Positions 52,150 through 60,754 of a stretch of DNA of 64,000 nt are shown here, in pieces (within the stretch, counting starts at the first letter, position 1; each line of letters begins with the position of its first letter). The notes under the pieces were generated by a model. That model saw only the letters and a list, made by a program, of their open reading frames with translations. It searched no databases and had not been told where the DNA came from. Origin of the DNA: Allobosea sp. TND4EK4. Lineage in GTDB: Bacteria; Pseudomonadota; Alphaproteobacteria; Rhizobiales; Beijerinckiaceae. Made by a program: the position numbers and the translations under genes. The stretch spans positions 62,001 through 126,000 of the forward strand of contig NZ_FTMO01000008.1 in assembly GCF_900156025.1 (NCBI RefSeq). The letters are read 5' to 3'.

Positions 52150-53535
52150 TCAGTGGGCGAGGGCGAGCGGGGTCGCGGCGACGCCAAGCGCGGCGACCCG
52201 GCCGGTCTGCCCGGCGCGCAGCCGTGCAAGCCGCCGGCTGGCGAAGAGATTGTCGCCGCCGCGCCGTGCCAGCCTCTCCGTCAGGATATGGGCCGCGCGG
52301 TCATGCGCGCCTGACCGGACGAGGCTTTCGATATAGGCCTGCTCGAACAGGTCGCGTTGGGCATGGCTGCCGCCGATCGAGATGAGGCCGCTGCGGGCGG
52401 CGCCGAGAAGCCTCGCGGCTTCCTGGTAGTCGCCCGCCTGGAACGCCACCAGCCCATAGGCGGCGAGTGCGCCGCTGCGGCTGGCCTCGCGGCGCTCGAC
52501 GCTGCGATGCACGAGGCCGTCCTGGGCGAGATGGTCGGCGATCGCTCCGGCCATGTCGGCTCGGCCAGCGCCCAGCAGCGCGACGGCATAGTGCAGATCG
52601 GCGAAGACGAGCCGTCCATCGGTGACGCGCTTGCCGGCGAGGTCGGCGAGCTCGTCCCACCGCGTCCCGACATCGACGCCGGCATAGCTCAGCCGCGCCA
52701 GCAGCGCCGCGCCATTGGCGATGTCGCGATAGTCGTCGGTTCGCTCGGCCCGGATGCCGTCGTCGTAGAGGCGCAGGACCTCGCGCGTCTCGCCGCGTTC
52801 CAGGCGGAACAGGGCCAGATGCCAGACCATGTGGAAGCGGAAATTGTTGGCGTGGGCCCAATGGCGTCCATCGTCGAGCCAGGCGATGCCGTCATCGACG
52901 CGCCCCGTCATCTCCAGCACATGCGCCACCGCATGGCGCCCCCAGGCATCCCGCGGCGCGAGCTCGACGGCGCGGCGCCCCTTGCGTTCCGCCTCGGCAT
53001 AGAAGCCCCGCTCCTCCAGCGCGAAGGCGTGGCAGCCCGAGACATAGCCGGCGAGGGGATGCCGATCGTCGAAATGCGGGGCGACGGCTTCGAGCTTCGC
53101 CAGCATCTCCGCCTGGTCGCCCAGCATGAAGCGGATGGCGTGCGAGAGCTTCAGCGCCAGCACGTCGCGCGGATGGGTCTCGAGGATGCTTTCGAGCTTG
53201 AGGGCCGCCAGCCGGGGCTTGTCGCCGAGCCAGAGTTCGAGCGCTTCGACTACGCGGAGTTCGCGCGGCGTGATCTCGCGCTGGGCCATCGCCATCCGGG
53301 CGTGGTCAAGGCAATGCCGTGCGGGTCCTGTCAGCTCGGCCCGCGCGAGGGTCAGCAGCATCAATCCCTTCGCCGCATGGGCGAGGGCGAAATCGGGGTC
53401 GGCGGCGAGCGTCCGCCCGAGATGCTCCGGCGTCGCCGCCGCATGGGCCATCAGCGCCTCGAGCGTGTCGTTCCAGCCGAGCCGAGCGGCTTCGTTGGCG
53501 ACACTGATGCGGTCACCGGAGAGGTCTTCGAACAT
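52150..53535 (-). CDS. TPR-repeat protein, TTC38-like
   Basis: A 461-residue soluble protein. The start at 53535 follows a clear AAGGAG ribosome site; the longer opening upstream is a shadow of the OpgC gene. Helical repeats run through the whole protein and match the tetratricopeptide repeat protein 38 family, with landmarks WGRHAVAHVLEMTGRVDDG, NFRFHMVWHLALFRLERGE and VLRLYDDGIRAERTDDYRD. These proteins have no known enzyme activity. It follows the OpgC-like gene on the same strand by 84 bases and may share its transcript. Confidence 0.87.
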   Translation of the reverse strand: MFEDLSGDRISVANEAARLGWNDTLEALMAHAAATPEHLGRTLAADPDFALAHAAKGLMLLTLARAELTGPARHCLDHARMAMAQREITPRELRVVEALELWLGDKPRLAALKLESILETHPRDVLALKLSHAIRFMLGDQAEMLAKLEAVAPHFDDRHPLAGYVSGCHAFALEERGFYAEAERKGRRAVELAPRDAWGRHAVAHVLEMTGRVDDGIAWLDDGRHWAHANNFRFHMVWHLALFRLERGETREVLRLYDDGIRAERTDDYRDIANGAALLARLSYAGVDVGTRWDELADLAGKRVTDGRLVFADLHYAVALLGAGRADMAGAIADHLAQDGLVHRSVERREASRSGALAAYGLVAFQAGDYQEAARLLGAARSGLISIGGSHAQRDLFEQAYIESLVRSGAHDRAAHILTERLARRGGDNLFASRRLARLRAGQTGRVAALGVAATPLALAH

Positions 53536-53618
53536 GGTGATGGGCTCCTTGCCGACACCCTGGAGGGCGTCCCATCGGTGAATTCGCAGCGGCGCGATCA
53601 ACCGTCGTTCAACTTGCT

Positions 53619-54812
53619 TCACGCAGCCGTGAGCCGAACCCCCGACAGGGTATCCGTCGCTTGCGTCGTGGGCGCCGCGCTCTCGGGCGGGCGTGGCGGC
53701 TTCGCCCAGGGCGCGCTTTTGAACCAGCCGACAACCTTCGCCGTCGCGAAGATCGCCACGAGGCCGGCGAGGTTGACCAGAGCCACGACGAACGCGTCCC
53801 GGCCCGCCATATCGGCAAGGACCGCGGCCAGTCGCGCAAACACGAGGCTGGCGAGGAAACAGGCGAGCGACTGCCGCCCGATGACGATGAAAACGTGGCC
53901 GATGCCCCGATCGAGCCGGGTGCGCCACGGCTCGATCAGGCTCAGCACCAGATAGGCGAGGGCGAGGAAGTGCAGGATCCGCAGCGGGTGCAGGATCGTC
54001 TTCTCGGTCTCGCCCGACAGCAGCAGGTCCCGCAACGCCTGCGCCTCCGGCCAGCGGTCGAGGATGCCCCAGAAGGACAGCGGCACCGAGAGGATCACGC
54101 ACAGGGCGCTGGACCAGACCAGCCTGGCCCGGCGCAGCCCCGGCAGCGGCAGCCAGCCCATCGCGACGAAGAAGCCCAGGAAGAAGATCGCCTGCCAGGC
54201 AAACGGGTTCAGGAACCAGCCGGCGCCCGTCCAGGGGTTGCCGGTGAGGTTGAGCCCCTCGGTCCAGGCGAGCGCATAGAGCGTGACACTCAGGGCGAAG
54301 GGCAGCGCAGGATGCAGGCCCCGCAGCGCCATGACCGCCGGTACCAGCGCCAGAATGACGAGATACATCGGCAGGATGTCGAGATAATCGGGCTGCCAGC
54401 TCAAGGTCGCGAGGCCCAGCAGCGCCCGGGCCGGATCGCTCAGCAAAGGGCCGAACTGGGCGCCGAGATCGCTCCGGCCGAGCCCGCGATCCAGCGCCGC
54501 CGCGAGGGCGACCAGGGCGAGGACGAGGCCGATCTGCGCCCAGTAGATCTGCCAGAGGCGATACAGGATGCGCGCCGTGCCCAGCCACCAGCCGCGCTTG
54601 ACGAACACGCCGCCGAAGGCGAGCGCGCTCGCGAAGCCCGAGCAGAAGACGAACAGCTCCGCGCCGGACGAGAAGCCAAAGCGCGCCGGGATCCAGTCGT
54701 TCCAGCTGTTGGAGGGCACATGCGCGATGAAGATGATCAGCATCGCCAGTCCGCGGAACAGGTCGAGCCGTGCGTCGCGGGTCCGCTTGGCGGAGGGCAG
54801 GGAGGAGTTCAT
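53619..54812 (-). CDS. OpgC-family membrane acyltransferase
   Basis: A 397-residue inner-membrane protein. The N-terminus reads RLDLFRGLAMLIIFIAHVPSN, the standard OpgC opening with the catalytic-type His, then FGFSSGAELFVFCSGF. About ten hydrophobic helices follow. OpgC adds succinyl groups to osmoregulated periplasmic glucans. No glucan synthesis genes are near, so this may be a paralog acting on another polymer. The start overlaps the stop of the TPP enzyme gene (ATGA), showing translational coupling to an unexpected partner. Confidence 0.9.
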   Translation of the reverse strand: MNSSLPSAKRTRDARLDLFRGLAMLIIFIAHVPSNSWNDWIPARFGFSSGAELFVFCSGFASALAFGGVFVKRGWWLGTARILYRLWQIYWAQIGLVLALVALAAALDRGLGRSDLGAQFGPLLSDPARALLGLATLSWQPDYLDILPMYLVILALVPAVMALRGLHPALPFALSVTLYALAWTEGLNLTGNPWTGAGWFLNPFAWQAIFFLGFFVAMGWLPLPGLRRARLVWSSALCVILSVPLSFWGILDRWPEAQALRDLLLSGETEKTILHPLRILHFLALAYLVLSLIEPWRTRLDRGIGHVFIVIGRQSLACFLASLVFARLAAVLADMAGRDAFVVALVNLAGLVAIFATAKVVGWFKSAPWAKPPRPPESAAPTTQATDTLSGVRLTAA

Positions 54813-56467
54813 CAGAACGCGCCCTCGTAAGCTGCGGCGTCGATCGGGCAGGCGATCAGGCTGAAGCCCTTGCGCGCGAAGGCCGCCCGCGCCTCCTGCG
54901 CGAGCTCGGCGCGGTCGATAACCGTGGCGCCGTGGCCTCCCATGGCGCGGGCGACCGCCGCAAAATCGCTCGCGCCGAAATCGACGCCCGCCCGGGCGAG
55001 CCCCATCTGCTTCTGCTTCAGCGCAATCAGGCCGAGGGCCTCGTCGACCAGCACGACGATCACGACCGGCAGGGCGAGGTCGCGCAGCGTCGAAAGTTCG
55101 CCGAGCACCATTTCGAGCCCGGCATCGCCGACGAAGCACAAGGTCGGCCGCCCCGAGCCGAGCGCAGCGCCCGTCGCCAGCGGCAGGGCGCAGCCCATCG
55201 TGCACAGCCCCGTCGACTGCAGCAGTCGACCAGGGCCGTCGCAGTGCCAGATCTGGCTGAGCAGGATGCGGTGCGCGCCGGAATCGGCGGCGGCGACGGT
55301 GCCCGCCGGCGCCGCGGCTCGCAGCGTCTCGAACACGGCATGCGGGCCCCAGGCGCCAGGGGCCGCGAAGGCGGCGCGCAAGCGCTCGCGGACGGACGCC
55401 GGCTCGCCTTCCGCCCAGGTGGCGACGGGTGCGTGACCCTCGCCGAGGCGCGCGAGAATCGTCCCGACGTCGCCCTCGAGCACGAGGCTGGCAGCGTGCA
55501 TCCCATGGGCCGTCGCCTCGGCGACGATGTCGATGACCGGCTTGTCGGCCGGCCAGGGATCACGCCAGCCCTGCCGCATCTCGATGGGGTCGTAGCCCGC
55601 GAGCACGATCAGGTCCGCCTCCTCGATCAGCGGGCGCACGATCGCGTCTGCTTTCGGCGACAACCCGACCCCGCCGACGACGCGCAGATCGCCCTCCGGA
55701 ACAAGGCCCTTGGCCTTATAGGTCGTGAGCAGCGGCGCGCCGGTAGCGGCCAGGAAGCGATCGAGCGCGGCGGCGCCGCTGCTGCCGACGAGATCGAGCC
55801 CCGCGAGCACCAGCGGCCGGCGCGCGGCGGCCAGCATCCGGGCAGCAGCGGACAGATCGGCGGGCACGCTCGCAAGCATCGGCGGCATGGCCGGCTGCGG
55901 GCGCGGCTGGACCGTGGCTTCCGCCACAGAGATGGGCAGGTCGATATGCACCGGCCCCGGTCGCCCGCGCCGGGCGACCGCCACCGCCTTGGCGACGACC
56001 AGCGCCTCCGTGCCCGGTGCGGCACGAAAGCTCGCCTTCACCAGGGGGCGCAGCACGGCGGCATGGTCGAAGACCTGATGGGTGTAGCTCTCCGCGAGCG
56101 CCGCATCGACGCAGCCGGTCACGAAGATCAGCGGCACCCGGTCCTGCCGGGCGTTCGCGACGACGTTGACGGCGTTGGCGACGCCGGGGCCGAGCGTCGC
56201 GACCAGCACGGGCAGCGCGCCCGTGACGTGCCAGAGACCTTCCGCCATGAAGCCGGCCGCATTCTCGTGGCGTGCCAGCCGGAAGGCGATGCCGGCGCGC
56301 CCGAGCGCGTCGACCAGGGCCAGAACCTCGCCGCCGGGAATGCCGAAGGCATGGGTCGCACCGGCCTTCGCAAGCGTGGCCGCGACAAGATCGGCCCCGC
56401 GCATGCGCCGGTCTGCATCCGGCGCCGTCGGTCCGGCGGCATTCGTCGTTTGGCAGCGCATCGTCAT
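54812..56467 (-). CDS. Thiamine pyrophosphate-dependent enzyme, acetolactate synthase-like
   Basis: A 551-residue enzyme with the three-domain layout of the POX/ALS family. The N-terminal PYR domain has FGIPGGEVLALVDAL and the cofactor-activating Glu in RHENAAGFMAEG. A central Rossmann-like domain follows. The C-terminal PP domain has GDAGLEMVLGELSTLRDL followed by VDEALGLI. In most relatives the TPP/metal motif is GDG...NN; here it reads GDA...DE, an unusual change that may alter metal binding. The exact reaction is unclear: acetolactate synthase, oxo-acid decarboxylase or similar. It lies 65 bases after a broken esterase gene and overlaps the OpgC-like gene. ATG codons at 56461 and 56404 are other possible starts. 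Confidence 0.85.
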   Translation of the reverse strand: MTMRCQTTNAAGPTAPDADRRMRGADLVAATLAKAGATHAFGIPGGEVLALVDALGRAGIAFRLARHENAAGFMAEGLWHVTGALPVLVATLGPGVANAVNVVANARQDRVPLIFVTGCVDAALAESYTHQVFDHAAVLRPLVKASFRAAPGTEALVVAKAVAVARRGRPGPVHIDLPISVAEATVQPRPQPAMPPMLASVPADLSAAARMLAAARRPLVLAGLDLVGSSGAAALDRFLAATGAPLLTTYKAKGLVPEGDLRVVGGVGLSPKADAIVRPLIEEADLIVLAGYDPIEMRQGWRDPWPADKPVIDIVAEATAHGMHAASLVLEGDVGTILARLGEGHAPVATWAEGEPASVRERLRAAFAAPGAWGPHAVFETLRAAAPAGTVAAADSGAHRILLSQIWHCDGPGRLLQSTGLCTMGCALPLATGAALGSGRPTLCFVGDAGLEMVLGELSTLRDLALPVVIVVLVDEALGLIALKQKQMGLARAGVDFGASDFAAVARAMGGHGATVIDRAELAQEARAAFARKGFSLIACPIDAAAYEGAF

Positions 56468-56532
56468 CCCCAGCCTGCCGCCTCCGCGGCCATGCCGGAA
56501 AGATCGTTGGCAGCCCCGCTGCGGTTACCGGT

Positions 56533-57410
56533 TCACGGAGACGTGATGGCCCGCGTCTCGTGGGCCGGTCTGGCGATCGCCGGGCCAGGCTGCATCGCGA
56601 TGCGCCAAGCCCGCTCGACCCAGCCTGCCTCGGCGGCATGCCCGCCGGCGTGGATGCAGAGTTCGAGCAGCGCCGGGCTGCTGCAGCCACGCGCGCAGCG
56701 GCAGGCCAGCCCTCCCGGCGGGTCAGCGCGACGGATCTCGTTCTCCCACGCAGCGGTGCAGCCATCCGGCGCCAGCACGGCAAGGCTCTTGAACAGGTCG
56801 CCTTGCCGCACGCCCTGTCGAAGCGACCGCCCCGCGAGCGGGATCGTCCGGTCGGCGAGGCCGTGGACATGAATGAAGGGCGGGCGCGGCAAAGCGCAGG
56901 ATTCCGGCAGGGGCTGCCAGAAGGCGCCGGCGATCGGCGCGAAGGCGGCAAAGCGCTGCGGCATCCGGCAGGCGAGATACCAGACCATCGAGCCGCCCTG
57001 CGAGAAGCCGCTCGCCACGATCCGTTGCGGGTCGATGGGGAACCGTGCCGTCACATCGGCCAGCACCTGCGCGACGAAGGCGAATTCGTCGCGGCTGCTG
57101 GCTGGCGAGCCGGGGAAAGACCAGGATCGCCCGATGCCGTCCGGCGCCACCAGCGCGGCGCCCAGGCGTCGCGCGACGATGCGAGGGCGGCATCCGAGAC
57201 CACCTCTTGCGCTGAGCCGCCATAGCCGTGGAAGAACAGGATCGCACCGATCCGGGCGCTCGCTGGAATATTGGCGGGGAGCAGGATCCGGTAGCGGCCG
57301 CTCTCGACAAGGCAGCCGTCATCCTCGCAGGACGGATCCGGTGCTTGCGCAAAGCCAGGCCCGACCAGAGCCAGAAGGGCCGCCAGAACCAGAATCCATC
57401 GACGACCCAT
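56533..57410 (-). pseudogene. LpqC-type exported esterase (PHB depolymerase family), frameshifted
   Basis: Two overlapping frames together make one alpha/beta-hydrolase. The first (57410 down to about 57175) has a signal peptide (WILVLAALLALVGPGFAQA) and AILFFHGYGGSAQEVVSDAA, with the oxyanion-hole HG. The second (from about 57180 to 56533) gives RLGAALVAPDGIGRSWSFPG, the nucleophile elbow SGFSQGGSM, and VHGLADRTIPLAG with the acid residue. Joining them needs a -1 shift near 57170-57180, equal to one missing base. The family hydrolyses polyhydroxybutyrate-like esters or feruloyl esters. The break could be a real mutation or a sequencing error. Confidence 0.8.
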
Positions 57411-57560
57411 CTCGCTGCCTCCACGCCGGTTCGCAGCGCTCGCGGGCGACGCTATCGGGCGGCGCGGCCGGACTCATCCAGCGGTCACGCGCTTGTGAGG
57501 CTGCCTGCGGCATGTCACGGAGTAAGGCGCGATCAGCCTCCCCGGGACCGTTCATCCGCC

Positions 57561-58130
57561 TTGTCGCTCGAAGACCTCGAAACCCAGATCAGGCCCGCCT
57601 TTCTCGCCGCGCTCGCAGGCGACAATGCCGCTTATCGGCTGTTCCTGGACGTGATCGGAGCGCGCCTGCGTGGCTATCTGCGCCACATGCTGAAGCGGGC
57701 CGGTCGCAGCGAGCCGAGCGAGGCCGAGGATGTGCTGCAGGAGGTTCTGCTTGCGCTGCATCTCGCGCGTCACACCTATGAGCCGTCGAGCCCTGTCACG
57801 GCCTGGGCGCACGCCATCGCCCGCTACAAGCTCGTCGATCACCTGCGCCGCACCGGCCGGCATTCCGGCCATCTCCCGCTGGATGACGAGGCCTTCGCAC
57901 TCGCCGCCCCGGAGAGCCAGGCCTCCGACGCGCGGATGGATCTTGTGCGGGCGATGGAGGGACTGCCGGAGCGAACCCGCAGGTTGATCGACCGGGTCAA
58001 GCTGCAAGGCGGCAGCGTGGCCGAGGCGGCTCGCGAAACGGGCATGAGCGAGACGGCGGCGAAGGTCGCTATCCATCGTGGCCTCAAGGCGATGGCGCGG
58101 TTTCTCACCCGCACCCGCCGCAGCGACTGA
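57561..58130 (+). CDS. ECF-type RNA polymerase sigma factor
   Basis: A sigma factor of about 189 residues. Region 2 reads YRLFLDVIGARLRGYLRHML, then EAEDVLQEVLLALHLARHTY, then VTAWAHAIARYKLVDHLRR; region 4 reads LPERTRRLIDRVKLQGGSVAEAARETGMSETAAKVAIHRGLKAM. The start is uncertain: TTG at 57561 gives a normal length, and the frame stays open upstream to 57228. The NrsF-type anti-sigma gene follows 76 bases later on the same strand, a fixed pairing in Alphaproteobacteria. The stimulus may be oxidative or envelope stress, which is inferred from the family. Confidence 0.9.
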   Translation: MSLEDLETQIRPAFLAALAGDNAAYRLFLDVIGARLRGYLRHMLKRAGRSEPSEAEDVLQEVLLALHLARHTYEPSSPVTAWAHAIARYKLVDHLRRTGRHSGHLPLDDEAFALAAPESQASDARMDLVRAMEGLPERTRRLIDRVKLQGGSVAEAARETGMSETAAKVAIHRGLKAMARFLTRTRRSD

Positions 58131-58206
58131 AACCGGGCGCCGGCCCTCTTGTAACCTTTTGCCGGCTCGCGGCGAATTCCTCCACGAGCTCCTTGGACGA
58201 CAGGAC

Positions 58207-58848
58207 ATGCAAACCGAGCATCTGATCTCCCTGCTGAGTGCGACGGGCCGGCCGGTCGACACGGGCTGGCTGCGGCGCACCGCCTGGCTGGGCGCCGCAG
58301 CGGCGCTGGCGGCGACGCTGGTCCTCGTCGTTTCGCTGCTGGGCACGCGGCGGGATCTGGCGACAGCGCTGACGACGCTGCCGGTCCTGGCCAAGTTTGC
58401 CTTTGGCGGAAGCGTGGCGGCCATCGCCCTTGTCCTCTTCCAGCGCAGCCTGCGGCCCGGCCTGCCGGCCCGTCCGCTGCTGGTCCTGGTCGCACTGCCG
58501 GTCGCGCTGGTGGTGCTTTCGGCCATCCTCGCCCTTCTGCAGGCTCCCGTCGAGCAATGGAGCGCCCTGACCTTCGGCCGCAACTGGCGCGGCTGCCTCG
58601 TCATCGTGCCGCTGCTGGCGCTTTGCCCGCTCGGCATCTTCGCCCTGCTTGCTCGCCGCGGGGCTCCTGTCGATCGCCGCCTGACCGGGCTCTCCGCAGG
58701 TCTGGCGTCGGCCGGAATCGCCATCCTCGCCTACGCACTGCACTGCCCGGACGATACCATGCCGTTCATGGCCACCTGGTACACCTTGGCGATCGGGATC
58801 TCGACCACCATCGCGACCCTCATCCTGCCGCGCCTGCTGCGCTGGTAG
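58207..58848 (+). CDS. nrsF: NrsF-type anti-sigma factor (DUF1109)
   Basis: A 213-residue inner-membrane protein with six predicted helices: AAAALAATLVLVVSLLG, FAFGGSVAAIALVLFQRS, LLVLVALPVALVVLSAILAL, VIVPLLALCPLGIFALLA, GLASAGIAILAYALHC and WYTLAIGISTTIATLIL. A short cytosolic lead (MQTEHLISLLSA) matches the DUF1109/NrsF family, whose members hold ECF sigma factors at the membrane. Conserved CPLG and HCPDD cysteines are the likely redox sensors. It directly follows its sigma factor gene. Confidence 0.9.
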   Translation: MQTEHLISLLSATGRPVDTGWLRRTAWLGAAAALAATLVLVVSLLGTRRDLATALTTLPVLAKFAFGGSVAAIALVLFQRSLRPGLPARPLLVLVALPVALVVLSAILALLQAPVEQWSALTFGRNWRGCLVIVPLLALCPLGIFALLARRGAPVDRRLTGLSAGLASAGIAILAYALHCPDDTMPFMATWYTLAIGISTTIATLILPRLLRW

Positions 58849-59040
58849 GCAAGACCTCGCCCAGCGACCCCGGTCCGGGCCTTCGCTCGTCCGGCCGCGC
58901 CGATGATCGCGACCATGGCCGGCCAGCGTAACGCCCTGCTGCTGCGAAGACGTTGCGGTCGGCGGGGCTCGGGCCGAGAGCGGAGAAGCTAGCCCGCCGC
59001 CGAGGCCAATCGCGTCCACCTCATGCGCGACGACATCGCT

Positions 59041-59480
59041 TCAGCGAAGCTTGCCGCCTTTGACGGGCATCGAGGCGCCATTTCCCTCATACCAACCGCG
59101 GGACGCCTTGACGATCCGCACCACCGACGGCATGACCGGCACCTCGACGAGCACACCGACGACCGTCGCCAGCGCCGCCCCCGAGTTCAGTCCGAAGAGG
59201 CTGATCGCGGCGGCCACGGACAACTCGAAGAAGTGGCTGGCGCCGATCAGTGCGGCAGGGGCCGCGACGCACCAAGCCACGCCGAACTTCCGACTCAGCC
59301 GGTAAGCCAGCCCCGCGTTGAGGTAGACCTGAATGATGATGGGGACCGCGAGGAGGCCGATGACCACCGGCTGCGCCAGGATTTGCTCCCCTGAAACCCG
59401 AAGAGGAGCACGAGGGTCGCCAGCAGGGCAACGAGGGAGACCGGCTGGAGGGTTCCCAGCACCCGCGTCAGGGCGTCCGC
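59041..59480 (-). pseudogene. Remnant of ACR3-type arsenite efflux gene (5'-truncated and frameshifted)
   Basis: The minus strand encodes only the C-terminal 140 or so residues of an ACR3 arsenite exporter. It reads ADALTRVLGTLQPVSLVALL, then LATLVLLFGFQG, then, in a shifted frame, EQILAQPVVIGLLAVPIII, LNAGLAYRLSRKFGVAW, ALIGASHFFELSVAAAISLF and ATVVGVLVEVPVM. The shift falls in a run of four Gs (CCCC at 59388-59391 on the plus strand) where five would restore the frame. An in-frame stop lies upstream near 59480 and more than half of the gene is missing. It is the last unit of an ars operon and cannot make a working pump. Confidence 0.85.
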
Positions 59481-59518
59481 CGGAGGCCGTCAGGGCCGCC
59501 CTCCAGGATAGTTCGAAG

Positions 59519-60754
59519 TCAAGGCTGCACGCGTTTCACCTTGGCGGCCAAAACGAACAATGCGACCGCCGAGAGCGTTGACAACACCACCAGCAGGAGG
59601 GTGCTGGGCAGGAGCCCGGCTCGCTCAATCATCACGGCGAAGAGGAGCGGCGCGGCGGCCTTGACGACCAAGCCGGGAGCCGAGAGTTTGCCGAGCATAG
59701 CTCCATAACCGGCCGGGCCAAAGAGGCGTAGCGGCACGGTGCCACGCACTATCGAGCTGAGGCCCATGCTGATGCCGTAGGCGATGGCAAAGAGGCCGGC
59801 GAGTGTAGCGCTCGTGCTACCGAAGGTCAGCAGAGCCAGCCCGAACGGCATCAAGGCAGCCGAGGTCCACGCGGTCGTGACCGGATCGAGCGAGGTGCCA
59901 AACAACATCTCCACCAGCCGGCCTGCGACTTGGGAGGGACCGACCATCGCGCCGATAATGACCGCCAGCGCTGCGCTCAACCCGAGCCCCTGCAAGAGCG
60001 ATAGCATATGGACCGACAGGGAGGACACCACGAAGCCCTGAAGCGAGAACGCGAGGGCCAGCATGGAAAACGCGACGCGCCTTTCGTTCCCGTCGAGGTA
60101 TGAGCCCGGCAGCTCCCGCGCAGCTTCGGCCGGCGGCTCTCCGGTGACCGTCTGGGGCGCGCGTGCCGGCAACAGCATCAGATGCAACGGAATGCACACG
60201 ACGAACTGGAGAAGCGCATAGAGCCGGTAGATGTCGCGCCAGTCGAGCACGTTCAGGAGCGCGGTGGTCAGTGGCCAGAACAGCGTCGAGGCGAAGCCGC
60301 CGATCAGCGTAAGCTGGCTGATGGAGCGCCGGGCCGAAGTCCCTCGCGCCTGTGTCAAGGCAGTGAAGGCCGCGTCATAGAGGACCAACGTCGAGACGAT
60401 CTCGAGTGCGATCATCGCTGCGAAGTAGCCGAATGGTCCCCGCGCCTCGGCGAGGCCAATAAGGGCGACCCCCGCGAGCGCCGAGCCAACCGTCATCATC
60501 AAACGCGTGCCGTGCTGGTCGATCAGCCGCCCGGCGATGGGAGCCGCCAGCCCTCCTGCCAGGAGCCCAACGGCAAAGCCGCCATAGGTCCATTCCGGTG
60601 CCCAGCCGAAGCTGTCGGTCATCTTGGGCGCGAGCACTGCGAAGGCGTAGTAGAGCGCTCCGTAGCCAATGACCTGGGTGATGCCAAGGCCAGCAATCAG
60701 TGCCAGTCCTCGGCCGCGTAAAGATGTTTGGAAGGGCAGAGACAGGCTCGGCAT
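59519..60754 (-). CDS. MFS transporter in arsenic operon
   Basis: A 411-residue inner-membrane protein with about twelve helices. It includes GLALIAGLGITQVIGYGALYYAF at the start and GGLAAPIAGRLIDQHGTRL in the loop between helices 2 and 3. The start at 60754 overlaps the stop of the flavoprotein gene (ATGA), so translation is coupled. MFS pumps in ars operons (ArsJ, ArsK and related) export arsenic compounds such as arsenite, methylarsenite or organoarsenicals; which one applies here cannot be told. With acr3 broken downstream, this pump may be the only arsenic exporter in the locus. Confidence 0.85.
   Translation of the reverse strand: MPSLSLPFQTSLRGRGLALIAGLGITQVIGYGALYYAFAVLAPKMTDSFGWAPEWTYGGFAVGLLAGGLAAPIAGRLIDQHGTRLMMTVGSALAGVALIGLAEARGPFGYFAAMIALEIVSTLVLYDAAFTALTQARGTSARRSISQLTLIGGFASTLFWPLTTALLNVLDWRDIYRLYALLQFVVCIPLHLMLLPARAPQTVTGEPPAEAARELPGSYLDGNERRVAFSMLALAFSLQGFVVSSLSVHMLSLLQGLGLSAALAVIIGAMVGPSQVAGRLVEMLFGTSLDPVTTAWTSAALMPFGLALLTFGSTSATLAGLFAIAYGISMGLSSIVRGTVPLRLFGPAGYGAMLGKLSAPGLVVKAAAPLLFAVMIERAGLLPSTLLLVVLSTLSAVALFVLAAKVKRVQP

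Noticed and set aside
52150..54588. Extension of the TTC38-like protein to 812 residues
   Set aside because: The extra part lies within the OpgC gene in another frame. The start at 53535 has an AAGGAG ribosome site and marks where TPR-like sequence begins.
57228..57560. A longer N-terminus for the sigma factor
   Set aside because: The extra 111 residues are antisense to the 5' part of the broken esterase and have shadow composition; sigma region 2 starts shortly after 57561.
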